The translations under genes and the position numbers were made by a program. 64,000 nt of DNA from Pteria penguin. Its lineage: Eukaryota > Mollusca > Bivalvia > Pterioida > Pteriidae. The notes under the pieces were generated by a model. The model was given only the letters and a program-made list of their open reading frames with translations. It ran no database searches and had not been told where the DNA came from. The number at the start of each line of letters is the position of its first letter. Position 1 is the first letter of the stretch. Below are positions 23,735-35,106 of this stretch, one piece after another. The stretch is taken from the NCBI GenBank assembly GCA_035048485.1, contig CM068584.1:57537739-57601738 (forward strand), in the 5' to 3' direction.

Positions 23735-24280
23735 ATATTTGGATGAATCATGAAACACTTGAGGACAACTACATTTCATCTACTGTAAAAGAAAGATTAT
23801 TTGATATTCATAAACAATCACTTATGTCAGAAATTAATGCATCATCAAAAGTTTTTTTTGTATAAGCACCTAAAGTCACGCTACAATCATATTTAACAAA
23901 ACCTATATATGACGAATATAAGAAACCTATCAGTAAGATACGTCTCTCTTCACATTGCTTAACAGTTGAGACCGGTACATATAAGAACATTCCCTTACAG
24001 AGACGTATTTTTCATCATGTAATACTGATAAAGAAGATGAATTTTATTTTATACTGAAATGTCCTACATATAATGACTTGAGAATGCAATTTTTGAAACC
24101 TTATTTTTATAGAAGGCATTCTGTCTTTAAATTAATTTTACTTTTATGTTCAGATAAACTAATGATCTTTGTAACTCGGGGAAATTTCTTTAAAAATCAT
24201 TTATTAAACGAAAATATATGTAAATGGTTTGAGTATTTAGTATTGTATTACTATACTTGCTATCAATGATATCTCTATCG
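23735..24280 (+). pseudogene. LINE ORF2 C-terminal remnant
   Basis: Plus frames around 23770-24200 give STVKERLFDIHKQSLMSEIN, KPISKIRLSSHCLTVETGTY, NIPLQRRIF, then DEFYFILKCPTYNDLRMQFL with frame changes. This is the C-terminal Cys-His region of a group of bivalve non-LTR reverse transcriptases. The C-x2-C half before DEFYF is damaged. There is no RT core here, so this is a decayed 3' end. Confidence 0.6.
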
Positions 24281-24679
24281 TGTTTGATAACATTCATGTA
24301 CAACAGTTATATGTGTGATTTGACCTAGTAAATATGTTTATTCATGTGAATTTCTAAGAGTTTTGCATTGATTATGAGTTCAATAGCGGCATTACATGAT
24401 TACATAAATATTCACAGTAATCACAGTTAATGATTACCAGCGGGATTGAAGAATTATTTAATCTTTATTTTCATGAAATAAATGGTACTTCCTTTGAAAT
24501 CCCATAAACATCCTCCCTCTCTCTCTATTTCTTTATTATTATTTTTGCTCCATCCAACCCATATATATATCATATCAATGACCATTTATTTCCCATGAAA
24601 TCGTGAGAATATGACGTAGATAAAATTTGGTTTCAAGAAATGATGGCTTTATTGCCTTTAACCATGTAGCCATTGGTTT

Positions 24680-24979
24680 CATCCAATAACCAAGGAATGT
24701 AAGCAAATGGTTGTTTATTGCAAGAAATGTGATACTTGGTATCATAACCATTGTGAGGGTATTGTTGGATCGGATTTCGGGTTCTTGGCAAAAACTGATT
24801 TCCCCTACTTTTGCATCAAATGTTGTGTCCCTAATAGGCAATTTGACTTTGATTTGTCTTTGAAGAGACTTGAAATTGCTGTGCGCAATAAGAAGTGGTA
24901 TGAAGCAGCTAGAGTTGAAAGCATTTTGCTACGCAATCACAAATTGCAAAGTTCCAAGAGCGCGAATTTTGACAATTGA
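24680..24979 (+). pseudogene. PHD-finger fragment, probably from a retroelement ORF1
   Basis: VYCKKCDTWYHNHCEGI...FPYFCIKC carries Cys-x2-Cys, His-x2-Cys and Cys-x2-Cys ligands of a PHD finger; the first Cys pair is missing or in another frame. A basic helical tail follows (LSLKRLEIAVRNKKWYEAAR). PHD fingers occur in ORF1 of CR1-type elements. The 24980-25490 stretch has only short frames. Confidence 0.55.
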
Positions 24980-25489
24980 AGCCTCAGTGTTGACCCCATA
25001 TCCCAGACAATTTTGAACAAACCACATGACGTTAAAGACCGGGTGCCGAGTATAAAAGGAGAGAAGCTCCGAATGAACATGGTTTCCTCAAATTATTGAC
25101 AGGGTTCATGCCGAGAAGACCTTTTTGTGAATATCTTCTATAAATATTTACAGTTGCTATTGTTTCGAAGCATGCAAGCTACCTCCATTATAACTTACCT
25201 ATTCCCAGAGAAATTTCCCATATCCAAACAATATAAAACACACACACAAAAAAAAACCCCGATGATATTATTCTTAGTCAAAGCCTTCCGTAGATTCAAA
25301 TTTCCCTGACTGACAGAAGGGGGCGGAGTTTACCATGGAAACGTCTTCATGTATATTTACTACGGAAGTTCCCATTATTCAGTGTGACCGTAAAACTCAC
25401 GGAATTCTACAGAATTTGTTTGAAATCCAAAAAAAAAAATGTTATATAAATAAATACTAGAGGAAGTAATGCGGTAAAATCAAAATAAA

Positions 25490-26045
25490 TAATCCTGTGT
25501 ATTATTCCCATATACTCATCGCTATCTAAATTCGGCAACCACCCACGAACTAGTTTCAAAACACAATCCGGCACGATATCTCAACGATGCCAAACAAAGT
25601 GACATACTCGTGGGTCACGATCCATAGCTAGCCGTTTCTTACTTACATTTCTATCATCACTAAGAACCAATCTGTGAAAAAGCATAGTCCAGAATTTTTT
25701 GTATAATTCCTTGCGTAGACTGCTGTTCTTTGTACTTTTTACACCAGGCCCCCTACCATCTTTCCACCAAAACTGTCGGTTTTCCTCCGAGGTAATACAT
25801 GGTTTACAAAAACAATACGGACATTCCTCTCTTTCACTGTTTTGTTCGACCACAAACGGGTACACTGAATTCTCATTGCGTTCGGTTTGACACAAGTCAC
25901 CTGTTTCAGTTGCTACACCCACATAAGTTTTATGATAGGATACACCTTCCTCTTTTGTTGTTGGCATATCCAATCTTAATTGCGTAAAAATGTCTTCAAT
26001 TACATCATACTGCTCATCAAAAAGTTCTAAAATTCTTGACGCCAT
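25490..26045 (-). pseudogene. Cys-rich small protein of an unassigned two-gene element, copy 1
   Basis: From ATG 26045 the frame runs to a TGA at 25583-25581 (154 codons): ILELFDEQYDVIEDIFTQL, ECPYCFCKPCITSEENRQFW, LRKELYKKFWTMLFHR, DPRVCHFVWHR. Beyond the TGA the same frame continues with family-like sequence (DIVPDCVLKLVRGWLPN) to about 25500, so the stop looks like a CGA to TGA change. The 45.9-kb copy shares the Cys motif spacing, LYKKFWTML, the FVW segment and the C-terminal PNCVIRKVREWLPN. Function unknown; the Cys cluster suggests zinc binding. It is divergent from the transposase-like gene at 26.5 kb. Confidence 0.65.
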
Positions 26046-26489
26046 TTTGTAGAGCAGACCGCGGGAAATGACGATATCTTGCCTATATGTAATGCGTTAT
26101 CACCTTACGATCACTGACCAGCTCGGACATTTATGTAATACTATACCCTTACCATCCTTACCTCCTATAGATAAAGACAAGGGGGTGGTCCAGAGGAGAT
26201 CAAAGGGCGCAGAGTCATTTCGTGACATTATATACAAAATAATTTCGCTTTTATGTTGTTATTATACATGTAAACATGTCTTGTGTAATATGAGAATATT
26301 AATTTATTGTTTCGATCCGTTCTTTTATCAATTTATATTGCTTTCAATTGCATACACATATCAATTAGTTCAGAAACCCCTTGGTGCCTCTAAATATATG
26401 CATGTAATATAGGGTGGAATTGTCGGTATTGTTTCATTTATGCAACTATTGTTTATCAAAGATGGCGGTTTATCATGGATGAACGTGTA

Positions 26490-27575
26490 GTGGTATGTTA
26501 CCTATACACTACATCCGATTCACGAACGGCACGGGATGCGGAAAGTTGGGAGTTCAAAAGCGAAGGCAATACTTCAAAAGCATAAAACCCCACGTGAAAG
26601 AAGAATATGAAGAAAGTATTAGTCTGGCTCTAGGGGGAGAAGTTGCCTTTTCACGTGGAGATGGAATTGACATTATGACGGACGCTAGGCATGGTTGGCG
26701 AAAAATGCAAATGACACAAATGTAGTTGCGATTGGCAACAAAACACAACGTCATTCGGTGTGAACATATGACAAAACGAGATGACCCTATATCGCAAAGG
26801 CACGGACTTCTGCGGACACAGAGGATATATGAATCCGTGGCAGCTGAGGGTATATGGATGAAAACCCATACCCATGACAGAAATCTGTCTATAAATAAAT
26901 TCGTCAGAGATGCACATGGTACCGTTAACCAGATTGATTTATGGCACGGGGTAAAATCGGTAAAGGCAGCGATGAAAAAAGTCTCAAGTGGTCCTTTATA
27001 TTTGAGGAATAAAACTTGGTCGGTGCTTATACAGGATAAAGTCGAGCCTGTCGCCACACATTGTCATTGAGCTGTCAAAAATTGCGAGGGTGACCCTGAG
27101 AAACTAAGACTGCTTCTCATCAATGTCTTAGATCATTACCAGAACAACTATGAGAGGTGTCACAGATAATCGAGATGTAAAAGGGATTCGAACTACGAAT
27201 CATCCCGACAAGTTCTGGCCGATGACGTGTCGCGGAACCTTCTCCGAGGCGTAATAACTAATTCGACATTATCTAAGAATGCCAGCGATTTCGTCTTGGG
27301 GAAGAATTCTTACTATGTTGAAAGCTTCAACAATACAATTAATATGTTCCAAGACCAGCGGATTTCGTTCACAGATGATGGGTATCGCGTGCGAGGTGAC
27401 TTGCAGTCTGTCACTGGAACGAAAAATGTTGACCGCGAATATACGCCAGTTTGGAATTCGGAACGCTCTAATGCCCCAAGAAGTTCCAAAGAAAAAAAGA
27501 ACTACAAGGCACCAACGTACAACTACAGACGTAGTATCTGGAGACGACAGATGGGCGAATTTTCTGAATAATTCT
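26490..27575 (+). pseudogene. DDE/RNase H-fold transposase-like protein of unassigned superfamily, C-terminal two thirds
   Basis: Successive plus frames give GMLPIHYIRFTNGTGCGK-type text through GDGIDIMTDARHGWRK, DDPISQRHGLLRTQRIYESV, HDRNLSINKFVRDAHG, NQIDLWHGVKSVKAAMKKV, DKVEPVATHCHWAVKNCEG, YYVESFNNTINMFQDQRISF and NVDREYTPVWN. The conserved Asp in TDARHG, the HDRN and WHGVK blocks, and the Glu in VESFNN fit a cut-and-paste transposase, possibly Kolobok-related, but I cannot assign it with confidence. Frameshifts near 26700 and 27060 and a stop near 27170 break it. The missing N-terminal third corresponds to 47397-47930. Confidence 0.65.
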
Positions 27576-28026
27576 TTTTTTGGTGCTTTTTGAGATTTTA
27601 CAACGAAATATACTTTTAACCTGTAATTAATTTTCAATAATTTGCAACCGTGCACCGCGTGATACGTAAAATTAGATTATAAATTTTCTACATGCATGGT
27701 ATCTTTATATATAGTATTGTTGTTTATATGATAGTTTATAAATGATTGATATAAACATTTCCTTTGTCTGTTGATTGATTATTTATTTTTATTTATCATG
27801 ATTATGTCAGTCCCTAGTCCACAAATGCTGTATGTAACTCTTTGCACTTATCATACCGAAGCTGTGGTACTATCTCATCGTATGTTTACAATCCGATGCT
27901 CAGTAACAGCACGTGCGCTGGAACACATGGTGTCTATCTTATCTGCAGCAGAGCCGCCCATCACCATAACGGCTTAATTGCTGTAGGGGTGTAAAATAAG
28001 TAGGTCAGAACCCGGTCTTTAACCTT
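27576..28026. other. no gene recognised
   Basis: One 68-codon plus frame (27771-27977) without identifiable features. It may be the degraded leader of the following OTU-MULE gene. Confidence 0.4.
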
Positions 28027-30658
28027 GTGCCGGAACAAGCGAGTAGTAATGGCAATTGCCTTTTCAATTCAGTTTCCATACACTTATCCGGAAATGAATC
28101 ACTAGCTAAAGAATTAAGAGTAAGAACGGCAATACAGCTTTGTATGAACAGGGCATACTATGTAGAGAGTAATGCTCAGAACGGATTCGAATGGTGCTCT
28201 GGTGGGATTGACGAGGAAATTGAAGGCTGTCCTGTTGATCGTAATTTCAGCTCCATTTGAGGGGTGCACGCACTTAGTAGCGTTGTGAATGCTCCTATTA
28301 GGTCGATTTACCCTATGGTCAATGGTGCAATGGATGAACACATTCGCATTTTAAATACAACTTTGACCCCTCGCCCTCCTCGGAAACCCCCAGTAGGGAA
28401 AGCCGTATGCTCTTGGAGCGGTCCCATGGTATGTAAAGGTAAATTGTGGAAACCTAATCACTTTTGCCCCATCGTGCCCTCAAACACCATCGAACCCATG
28501 GTAATTTCCATTAACGATGAAGATCAGCCCCCCCCCCCCCCCCGTAAGCCTGTCGCGCCACCTAGGTTACAACAAGTCAAGCCAGTACGTCCCAGAGCTC
28601 CTTCGAGTCCAACTTGTGAACCCCCCTCCCCAGCGCATGTGCATGGTGACCTCAGTTCACTAGAAGAGGAACCCCTGAACACTAGTGCCCCTCCCTTCCC
28701 CTCAACTCCCGACAGTTTCCCTGTCTCGCCATTATCTGTAGTGGACCCTATTTCTCCACTCCTCTCACATTTGGAGAAGGACATTAATGAAGACGGGGAC
28801 GTATCTTGCACACAGATAGAACCACCTAGTTCCCCTAATTGGGAACTCAAAGAGGGTCTTGGTGAAATTGTAGAGACTATTGAGGACGAAAGAGAGTTCG
28901 CTGTCGATATGGCCGCGTTGGGTACTTTAAGTGGGAAAGTTTTAGACACCACTTCAACAATTGAAATTCAAAAAAAATTCGCAAACTCAAAAGGCTCTGA
29001 ATGACATCCCCAATGGGACCAAAAATAACGTGTACTTTTTACTTAAAAATAAATCGAATCAAGATAAAAAGACAGTAAACGAAGTTCATTTGAAGATGAT
29101 TGCGGGATATTGGATTCGAACCTCGGGACCTCCCCTACTTACCATTTCCTTATTGTCCCTGATGGACAATATAAAACTATATTTTTAAGGAAGGGTGAAT
29201 ACTTTTTTCAACGGATGAAAAACCAAAAAATTATTTATGACAAAATAACTCCCCAGCCTGAATGTTCTCAAATATTATTTCTTCATAGGTATTATGTGCG
29301 CCTTAAAAAAGACAAAAATTACAAAAAGAGAGTCTCCTGGATAGACGGTACAGGAAACGCCCTAGTTGAATATCTTGGGTCTTTCCCTGCTTTTTCAACA
29401 CACGGAAATGCTAAGCATAAAACACATGAATATATCAGAACGGACCCCAAAACGATGTCCGAAATAGGTAAATTACTAAAATCAGATAAAACTAGCGTGG
29501 TATACAATAAGCTAATGGTAAACATAGACGAGTTCTCTTGTCCCGCAGATAAGAAACAAGTTTATAAAAAACAATACAGGGAAAAGAAAAGGAAAAATCC
29601 GTCCTTAAGTTACAGGCACAATCTCTCAGATCACCTTACAAACATTTAAAATTTAGTTGCTAAAGGGGAAACAAACGTTAGATGTATAATCAGGGAAAAA
29701 GGAAAAGCCCCGTGTGTAATCATTTACAATGACGAAACAGTTGCTAGACTTGAACAACTTATGTTGTTCTGGTGAAACACTTTTTATGTGAAATGCACGT
29801 TACACCAACGGTATATAAGCAATTATCTGTGGACGCCAAACCACTAAAGACCATCCAATATTTCGGGCCCGTTTTTATCTATGACAATAGTGGAACTGAG
29901 ACTTCACATTCGAAGTAAACTGGGTGATACAGACTTAAGCAAACTCGTGATAGGTAGTGATGGGGAGGGGGGATGATAGTCAATGCAATTGTTAGGTCCT
30001 TCCCCAATTCAGTACACGTGCTCTGCTCGAAACACTTGCGGGAAAACACGGTGGAGCATCTAAAACACGAGGCGATTGATAAAGAGACCGAGAGAATCTT
30101 ATATCGAAGATTTATGGTGACAATGGCCTCATAAATGCAGATGATACGGCCTGCTTCGAGGAAGTGGTAGGTGATATTACGGATGATTGTGAAAATTTAT
30201 CCAGCAAATTCAAATCGTACTTTGTTAATAATTTAAAAACTAAAATTAAGCAGAAAATTTATGACCCAAAAGCAGCAGGTAAATTGGAAAAGAACTGGAC
30301 TAACAATAATTGTGAGTCCGCCAACCATATTTTAAAAACCATGGTAAATTGGAAGGCAAAACCATTATAAGAATTAGTCATTGTATTAGACGATCATGTT
30401 GAGGCCAACTTTAAGGACTTGCGGAGAGCGCTGTACGGAGCTGGCGAGTTCCGTCTCGCCCACTCCCATGCCCATTTCTATGTTACTCGCAGCGCATGGG
30501 CATCTAAGCAGTCCAATGAGAGAACCCGATATTACCACCGATTCAGAAACTATAATTTTAGCAAATGCGGTCTTATAACGTCCACGGATGGACAACGAAT
30601 TATAGTTGCCCCTACACCCCATGGCCAGAAAAACCTGGGTAAAGAAAGAGAAAAGTAA
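28027..30658 (+). pseudogene. OTU protease fused to MULE-type transposase
   Basis: N-terminal OTU-like cysteine protease: SSNGNCLFNSVSIHLSGNES with the nucleophile Cys (the usual Asp of DGNCLF is Asn), and WKPNHFCPIV supplying the His. A TGA at 28258 replaces an expected Trp. A Pro-rich linker follows (28530-28760). From about 28980 a MULE protein appears in changing frames: NDIPNGTKNNVYFLLKNKSN, FLRKGEYFF, LHRYYVRLKKDKNYKKRVSW, the first Asp in LSVDAKPLKT, the second in LVIGSDGEG, a C-x2-H in VHVLCSKHL, and Glu in NNNCESANHILK, then HAHFYVTRSAWASKQ. DDE and C/H motifs are thus all traceable. There are at least five interruptions. Confidence 0.8.
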
Positions 30659-31799
30659 ATGCTAAGACAACATCAATTCCCAAGAAACCGAAAGTATAAA
30701 ATCGTAGCTTGCAAATCCATTCAGTCTACATTCAGTATCAATACAGTAAATACTACACATTTGTTAAAATATATTCTATTACAGAAGATGGCTTGACAAT
30801 TGCATTAATATTCATTGTAAATTTGCTCCATTAACTCTAATACTTATGTGCAATAAATTATCATATATATTCACTTAAAATGGTAACTGCACAGCCCGTG
30901 TGTGGGCTAAGCTTTATGTACACTTAAAAATGGTAACTGCACAGTCCGTTTGTGGGCTAACTTTATGTTCACTTGAAAATGCATGGTTCCCCATATCCCC
31001 TCATAAGACAAGAACCCGAATTGATATGTTATTGTTATATGTAAATATATGTATATATGTTCATTATTTGGTTTTAAACATTATTTATTGAGACAAATAC
31101 AAGAAATATCGATTTACAGACTAAGAAAATCTAGGATCAAGCAACAAGTATAGAATACTTATGTTCATTATTTAACACATAGCATGATATGAACATAAAA
31201 ATAATTAAGACGGACGAACCGACAGAGAGACCGACATAAGAGAAAGTTTATGGAATTTCAAAAATGTTACCTTTATTCAAATAAATGTATAATTTATTAC
31301 CACTAGTCCATTCTTTGGGTATTGGTGGCTATTATTCAAAGACGGGACAAAAAAATCTTATTTTTTAATTATTCATTTCTTTGGAACTAGCCGATTGTCT
31401 AATTATTCATTTCTTTGGAACTAGCCGATTGTTCAAAACAATTACTTTCGTTGGAACTAGCCGATTGTTTAATTATTCATTTATTTGGAACTAGCCGACT
31501 GTTTAAAATTGTTAATTTCTTCGGAACTATCCGATCACATCATTGGACAACTGTTGAACGTCATTGATAGGATAAAGCTTACCGCAGTACCTCATTGGGT
31601 AGAGTAGTACATAAAATAAGAGCTCAAATTACATTACTTGCATAACGTTGATACACGGCATCTTGCTGCTGCTATTATTTGCATATTTGTTAAGAGTTCC
31701 TTTTCAGGCATTATTTCACTTAATCTCTTTATTTTCAGCAATTCACTAAAAACTTGATTTCCAGATTTTTATTAAATCTTATTTCTGATTTTTTTTTTT
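30659..31799. repeat. non-coding with short tandem repeats
   Basis: ATGGTAACTGCACAG and GTGGGCTAA are duplicated at about 30880 and 30931. From 31365 to 31540 a ~35-bp unit (TTTGGAACTAGCCGATTGT with ATTATTCATTTCT) occurs five times with variation. No gene recognised. Confidence 0.65.
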
Positions 31800-32445
31800 G
31801 AGACTCAGTTTTTGAATGGGTAAGATTCATGTAATTGGGCATTCCTTTGTCAGGCACCACCATGATTGCGTGAGGAATTCGGTCATTCCTCCTGGAAATC
31901 ACCAATCTCCCTTTCAGGGCCACTTTAATGGACACGAGCTGAGATTTTTTTGGGAGGCGCTCAAATGGCATGAAACTGGGACGTGTTGAAGATGCGTTGG
32001 AGTTCGTGTCTTCCCCTCTATATGAGTTTCTGCAGAGAACCCCCCCCCCTTATGCAGTAATTCTTCATATAGGTGGGAATGATGCGGACAACCGCAACTT
32101 TGACAAGAACCACTTCATGTCCACTTTGACCGCGATCCTACTCCGATTGATTTATTCCAATATTTCCAGGATAGTAGTCTGTTCCCTGATGAAGCATCGG
32201 AGAGGGTCTTCCTGTTACGAGACCAGGCGGGAGGAGATTAATCATGCTGTCCTATGCATGATTGTGGAGAATGCAAGGTTAAGACCTTTTATATATTTTT
32301 TTTCAGTGGGACTACCGCCGGTTCACCACCCCTGCTTGGAGCAATGATGGAGTCCATTTCACGTTGTGGGGTATGTCGAAATACTTCCAACAAATGAAGA
32401 TTGCCATGTCTGTGACACGGACCATGCCATTTAATCCCCAGTAGT
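31800..32445 (+). pseudogene. SGNH/GDSL-hydrolase-like domain, fragment 2
   Basis: Plus frames give KIHVIGHSFVRHHHDC (block I, Ser in GHSFV), a shift near 31970, VILHIGGNDADNRNF (block III Gly and Asn), IVVCSLMKHRRG, and after another shift near 32300 DYRRFTTPAWSNDGVHFTLW, whose Asp and His fit block V. All catalytic positions of the family are traceable but split over three frames. The ORF probably came from a retroelement, as for the fragments at 18.7 and 36.1 kb. Confidence 0.7.
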
Positions 32446-32520
32446 CCTTACCTGTCCGAAACAAACCCAGGCGGGTGGCTGGAGGTAGACGTTGCCAGTC
32501 TTGCCTATATTAATGTCTGA

Positions 32521-32780
32521 TTTTTTAGGGTATGGAAACTCCATTATCATGTTAATTAAGCTTTTTTATTTCTTTTTCAGGGTATTACAACTCCATTCTT
32601 GTGTTATTTCAACATTTCAGGGTTTTTATTTCTTTTTCAGGGTATGACAACTCCATTCTTGTATTATTTCAACATTTCAGGTTTTTTATTTCTTTTTCAG
32701 GGTATGACAACTCCATTCTTGTGTTATTTCAACATTTCAGGTTTTTTATTTCTTTTTCAGGGTATTGCAACAGAAAGCCT
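32521..32780 (+). repeat. 60-bp tandem repeat containing a splice-acceptor-like motif
   Basis: Units start at 32581, 32641 and 32701 with near identity (GGTATGACAACTCCATTCTT ... TTTCAACATTTCAGG ...), plus divergent units at each side. Every unit ends TTTATTTCTTTTTCAG followed by GGTAT, an excellent polypyrimidine tract and AG. Confidence 0.93.
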
Positions 32781-32814
32781 TTAATCGTTATTTCAGCCTT
32801 TTAGTTTGCAGTCA

Positions 32815-33540
32815 AATTTCTTATTTATAAAGCTTATTTATCTTATTTAAGCATTTTTCATCTTTATTAAATATTAATTAATTAGACTAGTACTTAAATT
32901 ATTTCTATTTTATTAACATTATTTTCCCCTTTCATTATAAATCTTATTTATCTTATTTAAGCATTTTTCATCTTTGTTAAATATTAATTAATTAGACTAG
33001 AATTTAAATGTCTATTTTATTAACATTTCCCCCTTTGATCATAAATCTTATTTATCTTATTTAAGCATTTCCATCTCTGTTAAATATTAATTATTTGGAC
33101 TATGATTGATCGATTGATTTTTGTTTTACGTCACACCACGAATATTTCACGTATATGGTGACGGCATCTGCCTGATGCGGGGCATACAAATTTTGACCAT
33201 TGCAGCGGACCCACCCGAAGCAGTGGGGGATCTTTTACGTGCCATGCATACCACGACACGGGGCCTCGGCTTTTACCGTCTCATCCGAGAGACAGGAATC
33301 CGGCAAGGCCAGAGCGAGAATCGAACCTCGGCCTCCCGATTAGGAGTCCGGCGCGATACCTCTAGGACAGGCCGGCTTAATTATTTGGACTAGAATTTAA
33401 ATTATTTCTATTTTATTAACATTATTTTCTCCTTTTATCATAAATCTTATTTATCTTATTCAAACATTTCCATCTTTGTTACATATTAATTAGACTAGAA
33501 CTTAAATTATTTCTATCTTGACATTATTTTTCCCTTTCAT
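32815..33540. repeat. AT-rich ~115-bp tandem repeat, interrupted by a SINE
   Basis: CTTATTTATCTTATTTAAGC and TAGACTAGWAYTTAAAT, ATTAACATTATTTTC blocks recur from about 32825, 32940, 33045 and, after the SINE, 33440. The SINE at 33103-33376 splits the fourth unit. Confidence 0.85.
33103..33376 (-). mobile_element. tRNA-derived mollusc SINE, full-length copy with 16-bp target duplication
   Basis: The tRNA-like head is at the right end on minus (GCCGGCCTGTCCTAGAGGTA and GGTTCGATTC as boxes A and B). It is followed by a body with the GGCCCCGTGTCG-like segment, a 3' tail GTCACCATATACGTGAAAT, and ATCA-type terminal repeats. TTAATTATTTGGACTA flanks it at 33087-33102 and 33377-33392. It resembles the RUDI-like SINEs of bivalves. 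Confidence 0.92.
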
Positions 33541-33694
33541 CATATATTCCATTCATTCATTGGCATAAATTTTTAAATTTATGAAATTATTAATTGAATA
33601 TACAACACAATTCTTTATTTTTGTCATATTAACATATTATCAATATTTACAAGTATCAAGGCGTAACATTATTAATTATTATTCTTTTTTTTTT

Positions 33695-33798
33695 GGCTCT
33701 TGAAGAGGTGGCCTCCTCGTGGCAAGGGCTGGAAATGCTGTCATTAAAACAGACACAATTAGATGTATAATACTGTTGTTGATTGTCAAATGTACCTC
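33695..33798 (+). ncRNA. HDV-like self-cleaving ribozyme candidate B
   Basis: P1 GGCTCTT (33695-33701) with AAGGGCT (33724-33730), including G-U wobbles. P2 GAGGT (33705-33709) with ACCTC (33794-33798), perfect. P3 GCC/GGC with L3 TCCTCGT, nearly the HDV loop. GG follows P1. P4 is weak (a bulged GACACAAT/ATTGTC stem is the best seen), so activity is doubtful. Confidence 0.65.
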
Positions 33799-34955
33799 AA
33801 AAACATTTATTTTACTACTGCCAATATAATAATAATAATCGAAACATACTCGGTTATGAAGATGTAGAAGATTCCACTTTACATATCATTAATTGTGTCT
33901 ATTAGAAACAGCGGCGAACAACCTCTTAATTTGTTTTGTTTTCTTCTTCAGTTTATTAAGTTATTTATTAAACAATAAACACAAATATACTTTATATAAT
34001 ATATAGTATATATATATAGTATATAAAATAAAAACATGACAATGTTGTATGTATGGCTGTATGTTTTACTGTATTGTATCATATGTATGACTGCATCTTC
34101 AATTTTTTACTATCTTCATCTTGACTTCTATTTCAAACCTGTAAATACAATAACCGTAAATTATTTTCATAAATAAGAGAACTGAATGTCAACAATCAAG
34201 TCTCACTTAATCTATACAGAGGTCCCGCCCCCTTCCCTCCTAATGTCAATAATCTCTCTTATGTAGTGATATAAATACATTGCAAGTTTAGAAGACATTA
34301 GAAATGAAGGCTCTATACCTACGAAAAGAACATAAATAGCCAAGACATTCCTCTCCCATCAATATACTCCCTTAGCTTTACTCAACATGCTTTATTAGCA
34401 TGGCCTCCCCCCTTTTTATTTTATGCAAGGATGTTTGTGGTATTGAAGAGAAATGGGTAATAGAGGCGTTTCAGTTTGATCATTATACATACAAATATTA
34501 ACTACTTGCCTATTGATCAATCTCATCTTGTGGTTAACCATATTCATAAGAAGATTATGTCATGCAATACATAACATTTAAGGCAAATAAGTACCTTATT
34601 TACATTTTCCCCCCAATAAAGCTCCCTAAAAGTTTCGAAACCTTCACTTTCTATCACTTTCTACTACTTGTATGCTATAGAATTCTATTACAAGTGTTGA
34701 GACTGTGGTCTATGGTCATATATTCACGATTCATACCACCAAGAAACTAGAATTAACTCTCTTTACGCCGCGGCGCAAACGGAGGGAATTCCAACTATTA
34801 CTACAACTTCCCGGAAAGCGCTTTTTGCATAAAAATTCGTGTAATATCTGTAACTAACGTCACTCGATCCATATCTGCAAAAAAAATTTTAAAAACTGGT
34901 CAATCCGGTAACATTTTTGGTCAATCCGGTAATTCCGCAGTCAATCCGGTAAGTA
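33695..34955 (+). mobile_element. ribozyme-headed non-autonomous retroelement, copy B
   Basis: Starts at 33695 with an HDV-like ribozyme candidate and ends near 34955 with three GGTCAATCCGGTAA-type words (about 34898, 34919 and 34941). Both termini and parts of the interior match copy A (22444-21826) in opposite orientation. No intact frame; a weak LINE C-terminal-like reading (around GYEDVEDSTLHIINC, 33845-33900) hints at derivation from a LINE. About 1.26 kb. Confidence 0.72.
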
Positions 34956-34964
34956 GTATAACCC

Positions 34965-35106
34965 TCCTTTACGTGACATGTCTGTCGTGACACGGGACCT
35001 CTTTTTTCACTAATCGAAAAGACCGAACATCGGTGTGCCTAGGGCATGAGTCGAACCCGGGATCTCTAGATCACGAGCCGCGCCTTATCCACTAGGCCAC
35101 ACCGGT
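34965..35106 (-). mobile_element. tRNA-derived SINE, 5' part
   Basis: On minus, GGTGTGGCCTAGTGGATAAG and CCGGGTTCGACTC form box A and B at about 35103-35040, followed by GGTCTTTTCG and GAGGTCCCGTGTC-like body text. It is a different head from the 33.1-kb SINE with a similar body. The 3' end is not clear. Confidence 0.7.

Noticed and set aside
32599..32804. 61- and 67-codon repeated hydrophobic protein
   Set aside because: The frames exist because the 60-bp unit is a multiple of three; no start context or homology, and the unit is better described as an acceptor-like satellite.
31370..33540. CRISPR-like array
   Set aside because: Repeat units are adjacent and near identical without unique spacers; these are tandem satellites in a eukaryotic genome.
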